The translations under genes and the position numbers were made by a program. A stretch of 26,520 nucleotides of DNA from assembly GCA_934463035.1 (NCBI GenBank), contig CAKSIG010000012.1, positions 1 to 26,520 of the forward strand. The letters are read 5' to 3'. Below the pieces are notes generated by a model. The model was not told where the DNA came from. It saw only the letters and a program-made list of their open reading frames with translations, and searched no databases. The DNA is from an uncultured Eubacteriales bacterium (GTDB taxonomy: Bacteria > Bacillota > Clostridia > Oscillospirales > Acutalibacteraceae). Below are positions 15,905-23,953 of this stretch, in pieces; position 1 is the stretch's first letter; every line of letters begins with the position of its first letter.

Positions 15905-17210
15905 ATTGATTCTCTTTTCTTACTAAAATCATTACTATAAATAAACATGACCACAAACCATAAAAAGTGTATGCGCTCAAACAAAACAAAAGTGCTGCCA
16001 ATATCAATATGATAAAAAGGGAATTAAGGGAAAGTGTAAACCTGTAACCTATTCGCCTGTTGCAGCCCCATAAATAGATTACTTCGGTTATCGCACCTAT
16101 GAATCCGAATTTATGCAGAATTTCCAAATAAGTATTATGTGCCGCACTTGTAAAATACTGAACTATACCATTACCTATTAGGAAAGATTTAGTTGACTTA
16201 AAGATATCGTTATAATACATTTTCCAAAGATTAGTACGTCCCGTAGTCAATGATTCCGCCGTATCGGCACCGTCAAGCCTTACCATCAAAGTCTCATATA
16301 TACCGAACAACTGTCTTCGGAAAATCAAACATAAAATTATAAATATCGGCAACATTTTTAAGATTCTTAATCTGGTTTTATGCTCAGCCTTAAACAGTGA
16401 AAAAGCTATTATTGTTATAAAGCAAAAAATCATTGATTTTGAATATGTTATTAAGCCAAAAGAAATAGTTATTGTAGTCGCAACAAACCACTTCAAAGTC
16501 TTAATTCTATAACCAAAGCCCAACAGTAAAATACACAATGTGATTGCTGCGGTTACAGTATAAAAATTAGGATCATAAGACAGGCCGGAAAAACGCAAAG
16601 AATCACGAAACGAATGAACCGACACAAATGTCGTATTAAGAATTATATTTAACCTGCTAATATTTCTAAGTAGACCTAAAACACTGGTTACAACATGACC
16701 AACTATAAAAAAATAGATACATACATCTCTATATTTTTCGTTGTACACGCCGCATGCGTACATCAATATCATTACAGAAAAAAGAGGTATTAAATCCCCT
16801 ATTGTGAACTCAACATTTGTGCTTGAAAATAAATGTACAATAAAATACAGGGGTATTCCTATAATTGTGAATAAAAAGTTGTCTTTCTTCAAAAATGTAA
16901 CACGAACTATAAATGCCAGACAAACGAAAACATATATGTTATACTTTTGAAACCGAAATAAATATGCTAAATAAGAAAAATATATCGATAACGGTAGTAA
17001 CTCTTTTTCTCTACAAATGAATAGTTTGGCACTTGCAACTATGGTGCAAGACAACGCTAAATAATCATTTGAGAGAAAATAGTTTAAAACCAATACAAAT
17101 GACATTGCAATGCAAAAAATCATTGTACCCCTATATTCTTTTCTAAAATCGCCCTCAACCGCATTTTCTTGCGGAATACATTTCCTAGCAAAGTTTGAAT
17201 ACACCAACAT
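15870..17210 (-). CDS. O-antigen polymerase-like protein (Wzy)
   Basis: This membrane protein of about 446 residues has roughly ten or more hydrophobic segments and only short hydrophilic loops. It is of the O-antigen polymerase/ligase type that joins flipped repeat units outside the membrane. A large loop with RLDGADTAESLTTGRTNLWK and IGNGIVQYFTSAAHNTYLEI lies in the second half; the TGR..LW and AHNTYLE signatures are characteristic of the Wzy/WaaL superfamily. The start is an ATG at 17210 overlapping the upstream TGA (TGATG); a GTG three bases before is possible. Polymerases are poorly conserved, so the call rests on topology, these loop motifs and the presence of a flippase in the same operon. 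Confidence 0.88.
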   Translation of the reverse strand: MLVYSNFARKCIPQENAVEGDFRKEYRGTMIFCIAMSFVLVLNYFLSNDYLALSCTIVASAKLFICREKELLPLSIYFSYLAYLFRFQKYNIYVFVCLAFIVRVTFLKKDNFLFTIIGIPLYFIVHLFSSTNVEFTIGDLIPLFSVMILMYACGVYNEKYRDVCIYFFIVGHVVTSVLGLLRNISRLNIILNTTFVSVHSFRDSLRFSGLSYDPNFYTVTAAITLCILLLGFGYRIKTLKWFVATTITISFGLITYSKSMIFCFITIIAFSLFKAEHKTRLRILKMLPIFIILCLIFRRQLFGIYETLMVRLDGADTAESLTTGRTNLWKMYYNDIFKSTKSFLIGNGIVQYFTSAAHNTYLEILHKFGFIGAITEVIYLWGCNRRIGYRFTLSLNSLFIILILAALLFCLSAYTFYGLWSCLFIVMILVRKENQYAENFDNNPRL

Positions 17211-18274
17211 CACCTACCATATATCTTTATATATTCCTCCGCCATTTTTTTAGAGGAAAATTCTTCTGACCTTATTTTTGCATTTATGCCGTACTGCTTA
17301 CGTAAATCAGCATTATAATAATACCTTCTGAATGAATCAGCGATTTCATTACTGTCTAAACCTGTCAGTATAGCACAGTTAGCATCAAGCATATCGGGTA
17401 CACCGCCAACCGCTGCGGCAGATATGGGCAATCCTGTTCCCATTGCCTCTATAAGAGTCATCGGCATACCTTCATAGTTCGACGGCAAAACAAACATATC
17501 CGCATTATTTAAAAAAGGATATACATTCGACTGTGCACCCAAAAACTCAACACAATCATCCAGACCGTATTCATTGACATAATTTTCCATTTTGCTCTTT
17601 AATTCTCCGTCGCCTATCAGCTGTAAAACACTGTTTGGAACCTCACTGTGAAAAGTTTTAAAAGCCGTAATCAACCCTATATGGTTTTTTTGCGGTGAAA
17701 ACCGTCCTATGTGCAATATTTTGAATTTATCCCTTATAAAATAATCCGTTTTGGAAATACACTTCGAGAGGTCTATTCCGTTATAAATTACAGGAACCTT
17801 TTCCGATTTTATATGATATTCCTCACAAATCGTTTTTTTCACAATACCACTCAAAGCCACGGGAATAACCCCGAAAATTTTAAACAAGAACCTGTTAATA
17901 ATGCGCGATACCCTGCCGCATTCCTTTTTCGCAACATTATGGACAGTATGCACCTTGCACTTTATACCTGCCAATATTGCAGCCGGCATTGCATAATGCA
18001 CGCTATATAAATGTGTATGCACAACTTCAACTTTTTCGTTTTTGAATATTTTTTTTAGTTTAGAAATCATAGAGAAGTCTGCGCCGTACTTTTTTCCTAA
18101 ATATCTGACATCAACACCTGTTGATTCCAACCTTTCGGTTATCGGCGAATGACAGTCATACATACTGATAACAATAATCCTGTTACTCTTATTTAATAAT
18201 TCATAGATTAGATTTTCACACATAACTTCGGCACCGGCGAGTCCGAACGCCGGAATAATTTGCGCAATAACCAT
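17210..18274 (-). CDS. Glycosyltransferase family 4 (a)
   Basis: This 354-residue GT-B glycosyltransferase retains its donor sugar configuration (family GT4). Seen: an N-terminal IIPAFGLAGAEVMCENLIYE (acceptor side, glycine-rich loop), VVHTHLYSVHYAMPAAILAG, ILHIGRFSPQKNHIGLITAF at the start of the donor domain, and the EX7E motif in EGMPMTLIEAMGTGLP, followed by VGGVPDML. All key elements are intact and the length is typical. ATG start with AGGAG at 6-nt spacing. It overlaps the polymerase gene by the TGATG arrangement and follows the other GT4-like gene after 21 bp. Confidence 0.93.
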   Translation of the reverse strand: MVIAQIIPAFGLAGAEVMCENLIYELLNKSNRIIVISMYDCHSPITERLESTGVDVRYLGKKYGADFSMISKLKKIFKNEKVEVVHTHLYSVHYAMPAAILAGIKCKVHTVHNVAKKECGRVSRIINRFLFKIFGVIPVALSGIVKKTICEEYHIKSEKVPVIYNGIDLSKCISKTDYFIRDKFKILHIGRFSPQKNHIGLITAFKTFHSEVPNSVLQLIGDGELKSKMENYVNEYGLDDCVEFLGAQSNVYPFLNNADMFVLPSNYEGMPMTLIEAMGTGLPISAAAVGGVPDMLDANCAILTGLDSNEIADSFRRYYYNADLRKQYGINAKIRSEEFSSKKMAEEYIKIYGR

Positions 18275-18295
18275 TTTGCACTCCTAAATATAAAA

Positions 18296-19342
18296 CTACG
18301 TTAAATGTTGAACTAAAACCTTGATGACATTTTCAGGTGAATAATTTTCATACGATTTTAGGCAATTGATTTTCAGACCATTCCACCAATCAGCACCATT
18401 GGATATTTTAAGCAAACAATTAATAAGTCCATATTTATCGTCAAAGTCATATCCTATACCTGTAACACCGTCATCAATTATGTCGTCAAAGTTCTCCCAA
18501 CGCGAACTTGTGATTGGAACACCTGCTGCATAAGCGTCAATTATCGTTCCCGGTATGCCCTCGGTGTAAAACTTTGTTGGGAACAATAAAGCAAAATAAT
18601 TTTTTAAAACATCGACGCTTTTATCAAACGGTACTAATCCGCAATAATGCACATATTCAGGAAATGTTTTTTTTAAATTTTCAAACCTTTCTTCTTGTCC
18701 GTCATCAACCTGACCGTAAATATCAAGTGTGTAAACCGTTCTGCCGTTTTCCTCGTTGATTTGCCGTACCGCCTCAACAGCATCACCTATTCCTTTTTTC
18801 TCGGTTACCCTTGAAAAAGTGCACAATTTAAACGGTTCTTCGGTATTATAAACTAACTCCTCAGGTCTTAAAACATTTAAACGCTTACAGTTAGGCATTA
18901 TGTATATGTTTTTAAAACCTTTTTGTTCAAGCGCTGTTTTCATTGCCTTTGTTTCAACATAAATGCCGTCAAATTTTTTAAGTTTTTCTTCCAGACTCTT
19001 TTTATCATCTAAATACTGCGGTAACCAACCGCCTATAACAACATAATGTAGCCTTGTTATAGAAAAGCGAGACCACAACAAAAGCAGAGGAGTATATACG
19101 CGTAAACCGCTATGAGCAGGCAGCATTACAACATTTTTTGATTTTATAACAGCACTTAACGTTTTAAGCGGCGCTTTTAGAAATGAACTCCACCTGCCAT
19201 GCGTATCAATTTCTTTTACATCGTTTTCACCAAGTTTTCTTTTCAGTTCCATTGCCACTATCTTTGTTTTAACCGTTTGACCGTCGAGATAGTTTTTACC
19301 AAAACCAAAATGTCCTATAACTGTAACTTTAAATTTACTCAT
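18296..19342 (-). CDS. Glycosyltransferase family 4-like (b)
   Basis: This GT-B type protein of about 348 residues was assigned from its C-terminal half. Seen: FKLCTFSRVTEKKGIGDAVE, YTLDIYGQVDDGQEERF, YCGLVPFDKSVDVL, and EGIPGTIIDAYAAGVPITSS, where the usual EX7E pair is E-X7-D. The N-terminus FKVTVIGHFGFGKNYLDGQT holds the glycine-rich acceptor loop. An upstream TTG would add seven residues; the ATG at 19342 fits the family better because the first strand then begins at residue 4. The Asp replacing the second Glu is unusual but conservative. It probably adds one sugar of the repeat unit. Confidence 0.88.
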   Translation of the reverse strand: MSKFKVTVIGHFGFGKNYLDGQTVKTKIVAMELKRKLGENDVKEIDTHGRWSSFLKAPLKTLSAVIKSKNVVMLPAHSGLRVYTPLLLLWSRFSITRLHYVVIGGWLPQYLDDKKSLEEKLKKFDGIYVETKAMKTALEQKGFKNIYIMPNCKRLNVLRPEELVYNTEEPFKLCTFSRVTEKKGIGDAVEAVRQINEENGRTVYTLDIYGQVDDGQEERFENLKKTFPEYVHYCGLVPFDKSVDVLKNYFALLFPTKFYTEGIPGTIIDAYAAGVPITSSRWENFDDIIDDGVTGIGYDFDDKYGLINCLLKISNGADWWNGLKINCLKSYENYSPENVIKVLVQHLT

Positions 19343-19383
19343 TATTGACCACAATCCTGCCAATCATTTAAAACTCTTAAACA

Positions 19384-20352
19384 TCATCGAAAGATATATC
19401 TACAAATCAATCGCGCTATGTGATATTCGTTAGGTATAATATATACCATAACAACCATTTTTAAAAAGCCGTTATTCTCTTTTAATATTGTTCTCGTGTA
19501 CAAATTTCTTTTATATTTCAAATTTAACAATTTCCGTCTTGCTTCTTTGTACTCTGACTTATTGTCATTTACCGCCGCAACTATGCAAACCTGTAATAAA
19601 GTAAAAATATACCTATATTCAAAATATTCTTTAAGTGTTTTTTCATATTGCGTTCCGCGAATAAATTGACCTTGTTTTTTTGCCCTTTCACAAACCTCTT
19701 TATAGTATTCAAGTTTACCTATATAACTACCACTTACACTTGAATGTCCCACACGGTAATTATACAATTCCTCATCTATACAAACGATCTTTTTAGCATG
19801 CATCAACAAATTTACATAAACGCTGTCACTATAAACCGAAATAATATCAACAGTTTTTGTTTCATCTATTAAATCGCGCCTAATCAACTTATTCCAGGGC
19901 TGTGTGTTTCGTTCTATCAAACGCCAATCAACTGTACCTTTATATTGTTTAAACCATTTTTCTTTTAAAGAAACCTTTTTAGGATAAAATCTGTAATTGC
20001 AATAAACATAATCTGCATCATTTTCCTCCGCGGCTGTTAGTAATCTCTCATACATATTGCTTTCAACAAAATCATCATTATCCAACATTGCAATATAATC
20101 ACCGCTGGAATTTACCAAACCACTTTTTCTTGCATTCGCTATTCCTTGATTGTTCTGTGTTATTATTTTGATATTATCATATTGACTAGCGTATCGTTGT
20201 AATATTTTTGCAGAGTTATCGGTAGACCCATCATTAACCGCTACAACTTCTATACTCTTAAATATCGTTTGAGATACCACTGAATTTAGACATTGTTTAA
20301 GATATTTTTCTGCATTGTATACTGGAATTATTACACTGATTCTATAACCCAC
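19384..20352 (-). CDS. Glycosyltransferase family 2 (d)
   Basis: This is a 322-residue GT2-like sugar transferase. Seen: ISVIIPVYNAEKYLKQCLNS, VVAVNDGSTDNSAKILQRYA (VND instead of the usual VDD), YIAMLDNDDFVESNMYERL as donor/metal site, and RNTQPWNKLIRRDLI in the acceptor domain. The start is GTG, supported by GAGGT at 6-nt spacing and by the immediate start of the first beta strand. It lies 37 bp after the preceding glycosyltransferase. The C-terminal region (residues about 230-322) is basic and has a hydrophobic patch, possibly for membrane contact. Confidence 0.9.
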   Translation of the reverse strand: MGYRISVIIPVYNAEKYLKQCLNSVVSQTIFKSIEVVAVNDGSTDNSAKILQRYASQYDNIKIITQNNQGIANARKSGLVNSSGDYIAMLDNDDFVESNMYERLLTAAEENDADYVYCNYRFYPKKVSLKEKWFKQYKGTVDWRLIERNTQPWNKLIRRDLIDETKTVDIISVYSDSVYVNLLMHAKKIVCIDEELYNYRVGHSSVSGSYIGKLEYYKEVCERAKKQGQFIRGTQYEKTLKEYFEYRYIFTLLQVCIVAAVNDNKSEYKEARRKLLNLKYKRNLYTRTILKENNGFLKMVVMVYIIPNEYHIARLICRYIFR

Positions 20353-20389
20353 ACAAATACCTCTTTATTCTAAAATTGTTAATGCAAAA

Positions 20390-21157
20390 TTACATTTTTG
20401 TTTTATTTATCCCTATCCCCGTGCCTTTGACAAATGCCCAACATACAATTTCATAAAGGCTGCGGAAAACATTATGACCTTCAATATCGTGATAGAGCTG
20501 CCAATGATATTTTGCCTGTTTCAGCTTATTGCTTGAAACCGAGCCCGAACGCCCCATACGGTATGTACCGAGAATTTCTTCCATACCATAGCAGCAGTCG
20601 GTTTTTTTCAAAATTTTCAGCCAAAGGGCAAAGTCGTTCCGTTTTTTTATAGGAGGCACTTCAAACTTACCGAGTGCTTCCTGATTATACATAACAGAAA
20701 GATTCCCGATGGGGTTTGACAGCCGTATCATTTTTTTGTAATCCGTTTTTTTCGGAGGTATTAACGCAGTATGCAAATCGTTGCCGTCTTCGTCCATCCA
20801 GCGGTATCCTGTTGCGCTGAAATCAGCTCCGCTTTCCTCCATAAAGGCTATCTGCTTTTCAAGTTTCTCACTATCCCACAGATCATCGCTGTCCAAAAAA
20901 GCAATATATTTTCCATTAGCGCGCTTTATCGCCTCAGTTCGGGCAACAGCAGGACCGCCGTTTTCGGGTAAAACATAGTAATGTATGTTCGGATACTTTT
21001 CCAAATACGGCAAGACAACGCTATATGTATCGTCCGTACTGCAATCGTCCACAATCTGTACTTCCCAATCGGTGACGGTTTGAGATATTACAGAATCCAA
21101 AGACTGCGCTATGTATTTTCCGCAATTATACGTGGGCATAATCACACTTACTAACAT
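20390..21157 (-). CDS. Glycosyltransferase family 2 (e)
   Basis: This is a 255-residue GT2-like transferase, the second gene of the operon. Seen: MLVSVIMPTYNCGKYIAQSL, VQIVDDCSTDDTYSVVLPYL, NGGPAVARTEAIKRANGKYI and AFLDSDDLWDSEKLEKQ, a compact catalytic domain close to the teichuronic acid TuaG type; ALWLKILKKTD provides the C-terminal end of the core. It is shorter than the other GT2 proteins here. Its position directly after the initiating transferase fits the addition of the second sugar of the repeat unit, which is inference from gene order. ATG start with AGAGG upstream. Confidence 0.91.
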   Translation of the reverse strand: MLVSVIMPTYNCGKYIAQSLDSVISQTVTDWEVQIVDDCSTDDTYSVVLPYLEKYPNIHYYVLPENGGPAVARTEAIKRANGKYIAFLDSDDLWDSEKLEKQIAFMEESGADFSATGYRWMDEDGNDLHTALIPPKKTDYKKMIRLSNPIGNLSVMYNQEALGKFEVPPIKKRNDFALWLKILKKTDCCYGMEEILGTYRMGRSGSVSSNKLKQAKYHWQLYHDIEGHNVFRSLYEIVCWAFVKGTGIGINKTKM

Positions 21158-21192
21158 TTCAACCTCTCACAATCGTTTTGAATTGAGCAAAA

Positions 21193-22596
21193 TCAGCGCT
21201 TTAAAGCAACCTCTTTTTCCAAAGTTTCTTCGGGGGCAACTGTGCTGCTTTCCTCCGCCGTAACCGCACCCTCCGCAACGCCTTCGGTGCTTTCGGGAAT
21301 AAATAAGACCTTTATGGTGGCAAGCATAATTTTCAAATCCTCAAATATGCTCGGATGCGCAATATACATCAAGTCCATAATGAGTTTATCATACGGTGTG
21401 GTGTTATATTTACCGTAGATTTGTGCATATCCCGTAAGTCCCGCCTTTGCCTGCAAACGCAACGCAAACTCGGGCATTTCATCGCAGTATTTATTATGTA
21501 TCTCGGGTCTCTCAGCTCTCGGTCCCACCAAGGTCATTGAACCGCCGAGAATATTGAAAATTTGCGGTAATTCATCAATCCTGCAAGCTCTGATAATTTT
21601 GCCTATCGGCGTCACTCTGCTGTCGTTTTTACCGGTAGAAAGACGGGCTATTCCGTCCTTTTCGGCATCAACCCGCATACTGCGGAATTTAAGTATATTA
21701 AACGCTCTGCCGTCCTTCGTAAGGCGCACCTGTTTATAGAATATCGGTCCGCGGTCGGTTAGTTTTATAGCAATCGAAGTGACAATAAAAATCGGGCTCA
21801 ACAATATCAGAGCCACAAGGGACACCAATATATCCGTAATCCGTTTTATGAGAAAATACTCCGGGGAAGCGCCGCTTCTGCCAACTCTAAGCATAAGCAA
21901 ATGGAACATATGCATACGGTGGGCTCCCGCCATAATCGTATCCCCGACTCTGGGTATAACAAATGAATTAATATCGTTGGCTATGCAGTATTTGAGAATT
22001 ATGTTTCTGTCGTGGCTGTGAATACCGCTCATAAAAACGGTATCTATCCCGTCCAAAATAGAAAGATCCTCAATGCAGCTTTTTGCCGACGCGGTCATAA
22101 CCACATTGTATTTTTTATCAAGTCCGTATTTACCGATCAAACTGTCAAGACCCTGTCTTGTATCATAAATAACAGCGGTGTCTCTCGGGGGAAAGGTGGA
22201 AAAATACCATTTATGCGATAAAAACGACCACGCCGCCACTATTACAAACTGACCCGCAAACGCCGCAAGCCCGGGCAAAATATTAGGCAGTTTCTTTGAC
22301 AACAGCCAAATCACCATATACATTACCACGTCGCTCATTGCGGAGGCTAAAAACTGCCCGTAAATAAGTTCTGATATACGCTGCATTGACACAGAAAAGG
22401 CGTCATAAATCCGCCCGAAAACAACATAAAGGCAAACAAAGAGAGCAACCATCAATAAATTGCCCTTTGAATAAAACGGTGAGCAAATACGTTTCGCATA
22501 ATACATATACCAACACATTGCAAACGGAACCGTAACCAAGATCACATCTAATATTTTAACAAACCTTAAAAGTAAACTGTGCTTAAAATGTGCCAT
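21193..22596 (-). CDS. Initiating sugar-phosphate transferase (polyprenyl glycosylphosphotransferase)
   Basis: This 467-residue membrane enzyme starts repeat-unit assembly by moving a sugar phosphate from a nucleotide sugar to undecaprenyl phosphate. Seen: several N-terminal hydrophobic segments (residues about 10-30, 45-65, 85-130), a central soluble nucleotide-binding-like domain, and the C-terminal PF02397 catalytic domain with KRITDILVSL, NILKFRSMRVDAE, CRIDELPQIFNILGGSMTLV followed by GPRAERPE, and LTGYAQIYGKYN. All conserved residues of the WbaP/WcaJ/CpsE type are present. After FIPESTEGV comes an unusual Glu/Ala/Ser/Thr-rich tail of about 30 residues. It is the first gene of the operon, with AGGTGG well placed before the ATG. 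Sugar specificity (Glc, Gal or another hexose phosphate) is unknown. Confidence 0.94.
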   Translation of the reverse strand: MAHFKHSLLLRFVKILDVILVTVPFAMCWYMYYAKRICSPFYSKGNLLMVALFVCLYVVFGRIYDAFSVSMQRISELIYGQFLASAMSDVVMYMVIWLLSKKLPNILPGLAAFAGQFVIVAAWSFLSHKWYFSTFPPRDTAVIYDTRQGLDSLIGKYGLDKKYNVVMTASAKSCIEDLSILDGIDTVFMSGIHSHDRNIILKYCIANDINSFVIPRVGDTIMAGAHRMHMFHLLMLRVGRSGASPEYFLIKRITDILVSLVALILLSPIFIVTSIAIKLTDRGPIFYKQVRLTKDGRAFNILKFRSMRVDAEKDGIARLSTGKNDSRVTPIGKIIRACRIDELPQIFNILGGSMTLVGPRAERPEIHNKYCDEMPEFALRLQAKAGLTGYAQIYGKYNTTPYDKLIMDLMYIAHPSIFEDLKIMLATIKVLFIPESTEGVAEGAVTAEESSTVAPEETLEKEVALKR

Positions 22597-22755
22597 TATT
22601 TTCCACCTATATCTTTAACTTCTTTCAACCCACTAATTAACTTTTTTAAAACCTATGCACCTATATTCAAGGTGTGAAACACCAAATAACAGGCTGACGG
22701 GAACTGAACCCGCCGCGCCCACAGAAATGAGTGCAAGCCTCACAACAAACTAATA
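22597..22755 (-). promoter_or_regulatory. Structured 5' leader of the polysaccharide operon
   Basis: Between the expected transcription start (about 22755) and the first ATG lie about 160 nt with no gene. The RNA can form an outer stem (22691-22695 with 22736-22740), an inner 5-bp hairpin with a 7-nt loop (22697-22713), and two mutually exclusive hairpins: GGTGT-TTC-ACACC (22671-22683) or CACCT-N7-AGGTG (22658-22674). The last 50 nt are AT-rich and hold the ribosome binding site. I recognise no known riboswitch. A target for processive antitermination or attenuation is a reasonable guess for such a long operon. Confidence 0.5.
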
Positions 22756-22761
22756 CGAATT

Positions 22762-22790
22762 ATTATACCATTTTACTAAATCTTTGTCAA
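22762..22790 (-). promoter_or_regulatory. Consensus extended sigma-A promoter of the polysaccharide operon
   Basis: On the minus strand: TTGACA (22785-22790), a 17-bp spacer ending in TGG, and TATAAT (22762-22767). Both hexamers match the consensus in all positions and there is a TGn extension before the -10. The start of transcription should fall near 22755. No operator palindrome is evident inside the promoter, so control may act on the leader RNA instead. Confidence 0.9.
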
Positions 22791-22818
22791 ATTAAAACGC
22801 GGTAAATTCGGCGTTATA

Positions 22819-23661
22819 TTATCGTTTTGAGCGACTTTGGCGGCGATATTCGCGCGGAGACATTTTTGTTATGCGCCGAAACACCTTATTAAAGAACTTT
22901 ACACTGCTGTAACCGACTCTTTCCGCTATTTCCGATACGCCGATATTGCTTTCCGAAAGCAGGACGCAGCTCTCCTCTATCCGCTTGTTTTGCAGATAGG
23001 CGGTAAAGGTAAGCCCTGTTTCCTGCCGAAATCTTGTGCTTATATACGGAATACTGTAATTCAAGCTGCGGCAGACCGTTTCAAGCGTTATGTTGTTCAT
23101 ATAATTCTTTTTAATCTCAGAAATTATGTAAGAGGTTATTTCGCTCACCGCTCTGTCGGCACCTACCTGTCTTACCGCCTTGATTATCAAGGTGCAAAGA
23201 CAGTGTTTTAAAACCTCGACGTATCCATCTTTTTTATCCGCGAACTCGTCAACCATCTGGCTGAACAGCCGACCCACCGTTCCGTCGTCGCAAAACACCT
23301 GATTTGAGGACGGGCCTTTTATTTTCCTGCCCGTTATGCTCAAAAAATACCGCTCGGCAAGCTCATTAAAGCTATTTACACCCGTAAAAGTTTTGTCGAT
23401 GAGTTCAGGCATAAAAAGGCAGTTTATTACCGTTAAATTGCCCTTTTCGGAATAGTAGCTGTGGGATGTGTTGTAATCCACAACGAAATAATCGCCCTCG
23501 CTGAGCCGTCCCGACGCGCCGCCTATATCGTGAACCGCGTCGCCCTTTTCTATATACACAAACTCCAAAAAATCGTGAGTATGGCTGTATGCGTATTCCT
23601 GATTTTCAAGCCGCATAATCATAATGTCGCCTTCAAAATCCTTCGGCAAATTTTTGCTCAT
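22819..23661 (-). CDS. AraC family transcriptional regulator with cupin sensor domain
   Basis: This regulator has about 280 residues. The N-terminal half is a cupin-like ligand-sensing domain: YSHTHDFLEFVYIEKGDAVH and LSEGDYFVVDYNTSHSYY show the His-rich strands. The C-terminal 100 residues hold two helix-turn-helix motifs: LETVCRSLNYSIPYISTRFR with QETGLTF, then VSEIAERVGYSSVKFFNKVF with KMSPREYRR, the AraC/XylS signature. The ATG at 23661 fits better than the GTG three codons before, which sits too close to the GGGG motif. Members of this type often control carbohydrate genes. Here it lies just downstream of a truncated pectate-lyase-like gene and just upstream of the polysaccharide operon; which of these it regulates, or regulated, is not clear. 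Confidence 0.92.
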   Translation of the reverse strand: MSKNLPKDFEGDIMIMRLENQEYAYSHTHDFLEFVYIEKGDAVHDIGGASGRLSEGDYFVVDYNTSHSYYSEKGNLTVINCLFMPELIDKTFTGVNSFNELAERYFLSITGRKIKGPSSNQVFCDDGTVGRLFSQMVDEFADKKDGYVEVLKHCLCTLIIKAVRQVGADRAVSEITSYIISEIKKNYMNNITLETVCRSLNYSIPYISTRFRQETGLTFTAYLQNKRIEESCVLLSESNIGVSEIAERVGYSSVKFFNKVFRRITKMSPREYRRQSRSKR

Positions 23662-23702
23662 TAATATCACGCCCCATAACGCAAAAAATCGGGTATGATT
23701 TT

Positions 23703-23731
23703 ATTGTATCACTCTTGCCGTATAAAGTCAA
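23703..23731 (-). promoter_or_regulatory. Sigma-A promoter of the AraC-family gene
   Basis: On the minus strand: TTGACT (23726-23731), 17-bp spacer, TACAAT (23703-23708). Five of six positions match in each hexamer. It gives a leader of about 35 nt before the ATG at 23661. The promoter lies between the truncated lyase gene and the regulator, so the regulator can be transcribed independently. Confidence 0.75.
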
Positions 23732-23794
23732 TCTGGCAAAAAATACCGCAAGCAGAAATTTAAAAACTGTCTGCGATATTCTATAAACTAATCG

Positions 23795-23893
23795 TCAAAA
23801 CGCGGCGTCAAGCGTATTCTGTATCGCCGCTGTGCAGTCGGTCTTGCCGTCGGCAACCGCGCCGAAATCGGTAATATCAAATGTATTAAACAT
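23795..23893 (-). pseudogene. Truncated pectate-lyase-like gene (5' stump)
   Basis: A 32-codon open frame starts at an ATG with a well-placed GGGGTG ribosome binding site and ends in TGA. The peptide contains FDITDFGAVADGKTDCTAAI followed by QNTLDAA, the conserved N-terminal strand of right-handed beta-helix enzymes (pectate lyase superfamily, PF12708, and GH28 relatives). The usual next segment (GGxVxxPxGxY) is missing in all three frames and nothing similar follows before the AraC-family gene. This looks like the 5' end of a polysaccharide-degrading gene whose remainder has been deleted. It accounts for part of the otherwise gene-free stretch at 23662-23988. Confidence 0.7.
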
Positions 23894-23924
23894 AAAAATC
23901 ACCCCAAAATATTATTACAAGAAT

Positions 23925-23953
23925 ATAGTACAACACACCGCTTATAAAATCAA
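23925..23953 (-). promoter_or_regulatory. Probable promoter of the truncated lyase gene
   Basis: On the minus strand: TTGATT (23948-23953), 17-bp spacer, TACTAT (23925-23930), about 30 bp before the ATG of the stump. The match is moderate. Its retention together with the ribosome binding site suggests that truncation happened downstream of an intact start region. Confidence 0.5.

Larger units (their letters stand above)
2582..22790 (-). other. Predicted single transcription unit for polysaccharide biosynthesis
   Basis: All genes from the initiating transferase to the terminal nucleotidyltransferase point the same way. Gaps are at most about 61 bp and many genes overlap by 1 to 35 bp. I see no internal intrinsic terminator and only one strong promoter, at the upstream end. 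This supports one operon of about 20 kb; internal weak promoters in the AT-rich part cannot be excluded. Confidence 0.7.

Noticed and set aside
22691..22740. A functional tRNA gene on the minus strand
   Set aside because: Only a T-arm-like hairpin and a 5-bp outer stem are present; there is no room for D and anticodon arms, and no CCA.
22597..22755. Cyclic-di-GMP, T-box or other known riboswitch in the polysaccharide leader
   Set aside because: I could not find the conserved core motifs of these classes.
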